DNA of 64,000 bases from Hominifimenecus microfluidus (lineage in GTDB: Bacteria; Bacillota; Clostridia; Lachnospirales; Lachnospiraceae). Made by a program: the position numbers and the translations under genes. The notes beneath the pieces were generated by a model. That model saw only the letters and a program-made list of their open reading frames with translations, did no database searches and had not been told where the DNA came from. Location: positions 1 through 64,000 of the forward strand of contig JAJEQR010000003.1 in the NCBI GenBank assembly GCA_020687485.1, read 5' to 3'. Within the stretch, counting starts at the first letter, position 1. Each line of letters starts with the position of its first letter. Shown here piece after piece: positions 61,203 through 64,000 of the stretch.

Positions 61203-61211
61203 GGAGAAAAT

Positions 61212-61886
61212 ATGGCAGTTAGTTATGGATTTTTTGACGGCGGGACAGAGTACGGTCAGGATGAATTCAATCAGTATTTTGATGCGTTTCTTCGTTCCGG
61301 CGTCAAGGTAGAGGACGAGGTGGAAGAGGAAGCAGGTGCTGAGGCAGGCGATGAAGCCGGGAACAGCAAATGCTACATGGGTCTGGAAGTCACTACGGAC
61401 GGGAAGAATAACATTACAGTAGGTACGGGAACGGCGATTCTGCAGGGATTCTGGATGAAGAATTCGGAGCCGCTGAGTCTGGTTCTGGACAGAAGCCAGG
61501 GAAGCTATGCGCGTATTGTGGTTCGTCTGGACAGAAGGGCGCAGAATCTGGCGATTGTCGTAAAGTACGGCAGAGATAAATTACCGGAGCTGGAGCGGGG
61601 AGAATTTGTCTATGAGATCTCGTTGGCCAGGGCAGAGACCGGTTCGAGCGGCGGAATGGTAGGAACTTTTACCGTGACGGATGAGCGATCGGATGTGAAA
61701 GTATGCGGAGCGATTCGACCGCGCAATGTACTGGAATACGATTCGATGATTAAGGAGCAGCAGGGGCGCTGGGAGGAGTGGTTCCGTTGGCAGCAGGGCA
61801 GTCCGGAAGCACAGCGTGAGATCGCAATTCAGACATCAGCGCCGAAAGGACAGGTGGCAGGAAGAATATGGATTCGAATGTACTGA
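61212..61886 (+). CDS. Phage tail/baseplate accessory protein
   Basis: 224 residues starting AVSYGFFDGGTEYGQDEFNQYFDAFLRSGV, then a Glu/Ala-rich insert and a beta-rich part (YMGLEVTTDGKNNITVGTGTAILQGFWMKNSEPLSLVL ... YARIVVRLDRRAQNLAIVVK). This pattern is seen in siphovirus baseplate or receptor-binding accessory proteins of Firmicutes phages located next to the tip protein. AAGGAG precedes the ATG. The 3' end overlaps the next gene by 19 bases. Confidence 0.7.
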   Translation: MAVSYGFFDGGTEYGQDEFNQYFDAFLRSGVKVEDEVEEEAGAEAGDEAGNSKCYMGLEVTTDGKNNITVGTGTAILQGFWMKNSEPLSLVLDRSQGSYARIVVRLDRRAQNLAIVVKYGRDKLPELERGEFVYEISLARAETGSSGGMVGTFTVTDERSDVKVCGAIRPRNVLEYDSMIKEQQGRWEEWFRWQQGSPEAQREIAIQTSAPKGQVAGRIWIRMY

Positions 61887-63802
61887 TTCGTGTCTTTGAC
61901 ACGGAGTTGAATTACCTGGGGCAGGTGGATGACTATGAGTCGCTGATCTTCCGCAGAAAATGGTCGGGCTACGGCGAGTTTGAGATTACGCTTGGGTACT
62001 GCTCCCCGATTCTTCAGGCGCGGCGATTTATCCTGCTGGATGAAGACCCGAAGAGGAGCGGCTGTATCGAATATGTGCAGTACGATGAGGCGAAGGGGAC
62101 GTATACGGTGAAGGGATTTTCACTGCTGAAGCTGCTGGAGACAAGGATCACTGTGCCGCCGAAGGGCAAGGTGAACCAGAGCTATCAGGGGACTCCGGCG
62201 GAGATCCTGCAGCAGCTGGTTACGGCGAATGCGATTGCGCCGGAGGACTCCTGCCGGGTGATTCCTCACCTGGTTCTCGGCGACCGGCCGCCGTCCGGCG
62301 GAAGTATCACTTATGAGACCTGCTACAATATTTTAGCGGAGGATATCCGGTCGATCGCGAATGCCTACAGCCTCGGCGCGGAGATCGAGCTGAACTGGAG
62401 GGAGCAGTGTCTGGAGTTCGTGGTGCGGCAGGGCGTGGATCACACGGCGGCGCAGAGTCTGCAGCCGAGAGTGATATTTTCCGATGCTTACGATAATATC
62501 AGCGGGCAGGTCTACACGCTGGATGTGAGCTCCGAGCGGAATATTGGCTATGTGGCCGGACGCGAAGAGGGCGAAGATCGGAAGGTTGTGACGGTGGACC
62601 TGGCCGGGGCTTCCGGCTTTGAACGCAAGGAAGTCTTTATTGATGCCCGTGATGTTGAGGAAGGCGCGAATGAGAATGCGCTTCTGCGGGAACGCGGAAT
62701 TGCGGGTCTTTCCGCGATGAGGGCGGCGGACAGCTATGATTTCACCGTGGTCAGCGGAACCGCGATGCAGTACCTGCAGGACTGGGATCTGGGCGATCTT
62801 GTTACCGTGATAAGCGATCCGCGGAACACAGTGGTGGATGAGCGGATTCTGGAGGTGGAGGAAGTCTATGACGCTTCCGGCGCGCAGATCACGCCGACGG
62901 TGGGCGAGCCGGAGAAGACGCTGCAGGAGAAGATCAGCGGCGGAAGCAGTGGAGGCGGGAGCTACTATGACAAGGCGAATCACTCGCATCCCTATCTGGC
63001 GACTTCCCTGAAGGGAGCGAAGGACGGTGTTGCCAGTCTGGATGAGAACGGTCTGGTTCCGGCTTCTCAGCTGCCGTCCTATGTGGATGATGTTCTGGAG
63101 TATGACAAGCTGGCGAGCTTCCCGGCTACCGGTGAGGCGGGCAAGATCTATGTGGCGCAGAATACCAACAAGACATACCGGTGGTCCGGTACGGCCTACG
63201 TGGAGATCAGCGCATCACTGGCACTGGGCGAGACCTCCTCGACGGCTTATCGCGGCGACCGGGGCAAGATCGCATACGATCACAGCCAGAAAGCACATGT
63301 AACTGGTGTGAAGGGCGACAGCGAAACTGCGTACCGCACCGGTCAGGTCAACATCACAAAAGCCAATGTTGGTCTGGGAAATGTGCCGAACGTGGCGACG
63401 AACAACCAGACTCCGACTTATACGGCGGCCAGAGCGAACGGGAACCTGGTATCCGGCGAGAAGCTGTCCGTTGCCATGGGAAAGATTTCCCGTGCAATTA
63501 CCAGCCTGATCAGTCATCTGGCGGATGGTACGCGCCATATCACGGCGACGGAGAGAACCGCGTGGAATAGTAAGGCGAGAGTGTTCTCTACGCAGAAGCC
63601 GGCTTTTCCGGATAATGGAGATATGATTGAGTGGGCGACCGTTACTCACAGTTTAAATACAGAAAATGTAATGGTATCTGTCTGGGAGGTCAATTCGAAA
63701 AGTTTACTTGCAACTGATGTGGAAGTTGTTGATGCTAACAGTGTACAGCTGTGGCTGCCCAAGGGAGATCCTGGAACTTATAATATTATTATTGTTGGAT
63801 AA
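61868..63802 (+). CDS. Phage tail-tip protein (Gp37-like) with fibre-like C-terminus
   Basis: 644 residues. The N-terminal two-thirds (IRVFDTELNYLGQVDDYESLIFRRKWSGYGEFEITL ... GCIEYVQYDEAKGTYTVKGFSLLKLLETRI ... DYNISGQVY-type segment, DWDLGDLVTVI) match the ReqiPepy6 Gp37-like tip protein family. After a Gly/Ser-rich hinge (GGSSGGGS), the C-terminal third (KANHSHPYLA, GVASLDENGLVPASQLPSYVDDVLEY, TYRWSGTAYVEI) is fibre-like and may bind the target cell surface. Acting at the tail tip, it would help define the killing or host range. Confidence 0.82.
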   Translation: MDSNVLIRVFDTELNYLGQVDDYESLIFRRKWSGYGEFEITLGYCSPILQARRFILLDEDPKRSGCIEYVQYDEAKGTYTVKGFSLLKLLETRITVPPKGKVNQSYQGTPAEILQQLVTANAIAPEDSCRVIPHLVLGDRPPSGGSITYETCYNILAEDIRSIANAYSLGAEIELNWREQCLEFVVRQGVDHTAAQSLQPRVIFSDAYDNISGQVYTLDVSSERNIGYVAGREEGEDRKVVTVDLAGASGFERKEVFIDARDVEEGANENALLRERGIAGLSAMRAADSYDFTVVSGTAMQYLQDWDLGDLVTVISDPRNTVVDERILEVEEVYDASGAQITPTVGEPEKTLQEKISGGSSGGGSYYDKANHSHPYLATSLKGAKDGVASLDENGLVPASQLPSYVDDVLEYDKLASFPATGEAGKIYVAQNTNKTYRWSGTAYVEISASLALGETSSTAYRGDRGKIAYDHSQKAHVTGVKGDSETAYRTGQVNITKANVGLGNVPNVATNNQTPTYTAARANGNLVSGEKLSVAMGKISRAITSLISHLADGTRHITATERTAWNSKARVFSTQKPAFPDNGDMIEWATVTHSLNTENVMVSVWEVNSKSLLATDVEVVDANSVQLWLPKGDPGTYNIIIVG

Positions 63803-63816
63803 GGAGGAGATCAGTT

Positions 63817-64000
63817 ATGCGGATATTTGGAAAGGAATTTCGAATCAACGGCTTCCGGATTTATCATGAAGGGGACAAGCCTACACCGTCGGAGATCGGT
63901 GCGGCAGCAGGCAGTCATTCACACTCGAACTATCTGCCGGCTTCTGGTGGAAGCGTGACCGGCAATATCAATATGTCGGAGAACAAGATGCTGCTGTGGA
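63817..64000 (+). CDS. Phage tail-fibre-like protein (3'-truncated by window)
   Basis: ATG 63817 with AAGGAGG upstream opens a frame that stays open to the window end (61 codons). It begins MRIFGKEFRINGFRIYHEG and contains PSEIGAAAGSHSHSNYLPASGG and VTGNINMSENKM, motifs typical of tail-fibre or receptor-binding proteins. It continues the tail operon; lysis genes, if present, would be further downstream. Confidence 0.7.
   Translation, partial: MRIFGKEFRINGFRIYHEGDKPTPSEIGAAAGSHSHSNYLPASGGSVTGNINMSENKMLLW

Noticed and set aside
52466..64000. Complete inducible prophage
   Set aside because: No integrase, attachment site, replication or head gene is seen between the regulator and the tail genes. 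Parts beyond 64000 are not visible, so this remains open to check.

Overview
The window looks like chromosomal DNA of a spore-forming Clostridia, most likely a Lachnospiraceae-type gut commensal. The reasons are Gram-positive style Shine-Dalgarno sites (GGAGG) with frequent GTG and TTG starts, spore-associated genes (a CotS-like kinase and a SPOCS/LysM protein), DUF4214 surface proteins, a KTGD-type sorting signal, lipoproteins with Cys lipoboxes, a Dlt-like operon, and a tail-gene cluster of Gram-positive siphovirus type. No rRNA, tRNA or CRISPR array was seen.

Layout. (1) 1-4443: the end of a giant secreted multi-hydrolase protein with C-terminal DUF4214 repeats; a complete paralogue (1,866 aa) lies at 17720-23320. 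(2) Between the paralogues is a transport island. An AT-richer cassette at 4646-12710 encodes a MATE exporter, a fused double SAM-methyltransferase and a five-gene Opp/Nik-type ABC importer. It is bracketed by near-identical terminators sharing a 19-bp direct repeat, and its gene set suggests an export, modification and re-import system for a small molecule such as a metallophore. It is followed by a membrane-anchored AraC-type sensor-regulator with an orphan TRAP-type binding lipoprotein, and a CaCA antiporter. (3) 23446-28845: housekeeping genes (cca, a CotS-like kinase, phosphohexomutase, sirtuin, DUF951). (4) 28842-37152: an envelope operon with an Ig-like protein, a membrane-anchored transglutaminase, an Asp/Glu racemase overlapping a DltA-like adenylating enzyme, its carrier protein, an MBOAT acyltransferase, an SGNH-like partner with Cys in the nucleophile position, and a lipoprotein. 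(5) 37210-44867: a DUF2156 protein, an Eis-like acetyltransferase, a PrcB-like lipoprotein behind an unusual hairpin, the SPOCS/LysM protein, a PsiE-like membrane protein and an S1-domain protein, interspersed with members of a structured repeat family. (6) 45216-52308: a giant wall-anchored metallophosphoesterase, a YibE/F protein and a zinc-ribbon membrane protein.

(7) 52466-64000 (runs off the end): a phage-derived locus. A repressor plus ImmA/IrrE-type protein is divergent from a small HTH gene that overlaps the first tail gene. Tail terminator-like protein, major tail protein, tail chaperone (with a -1 frameshift product), tape measure, distal tail and tail-tip genes follow in order. No integrase, replication, terminase, portal or capsid genes lie between regulator and tail genes. 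This is the layout expected of an F-type (siphovirus-like) tailocin, although a degraded prophage remains possible. Between chaperone and tape measure lies a 765-bp-offset tandem duplication carrying two diverged antisense copies of an unrecognised membrane-protein gene, one frameshifted and one intact, plus the stump of a second tape-measure start.

All family assignments come from reading motifs in the translated sequence. No database search was run, and composition statements are by eye.
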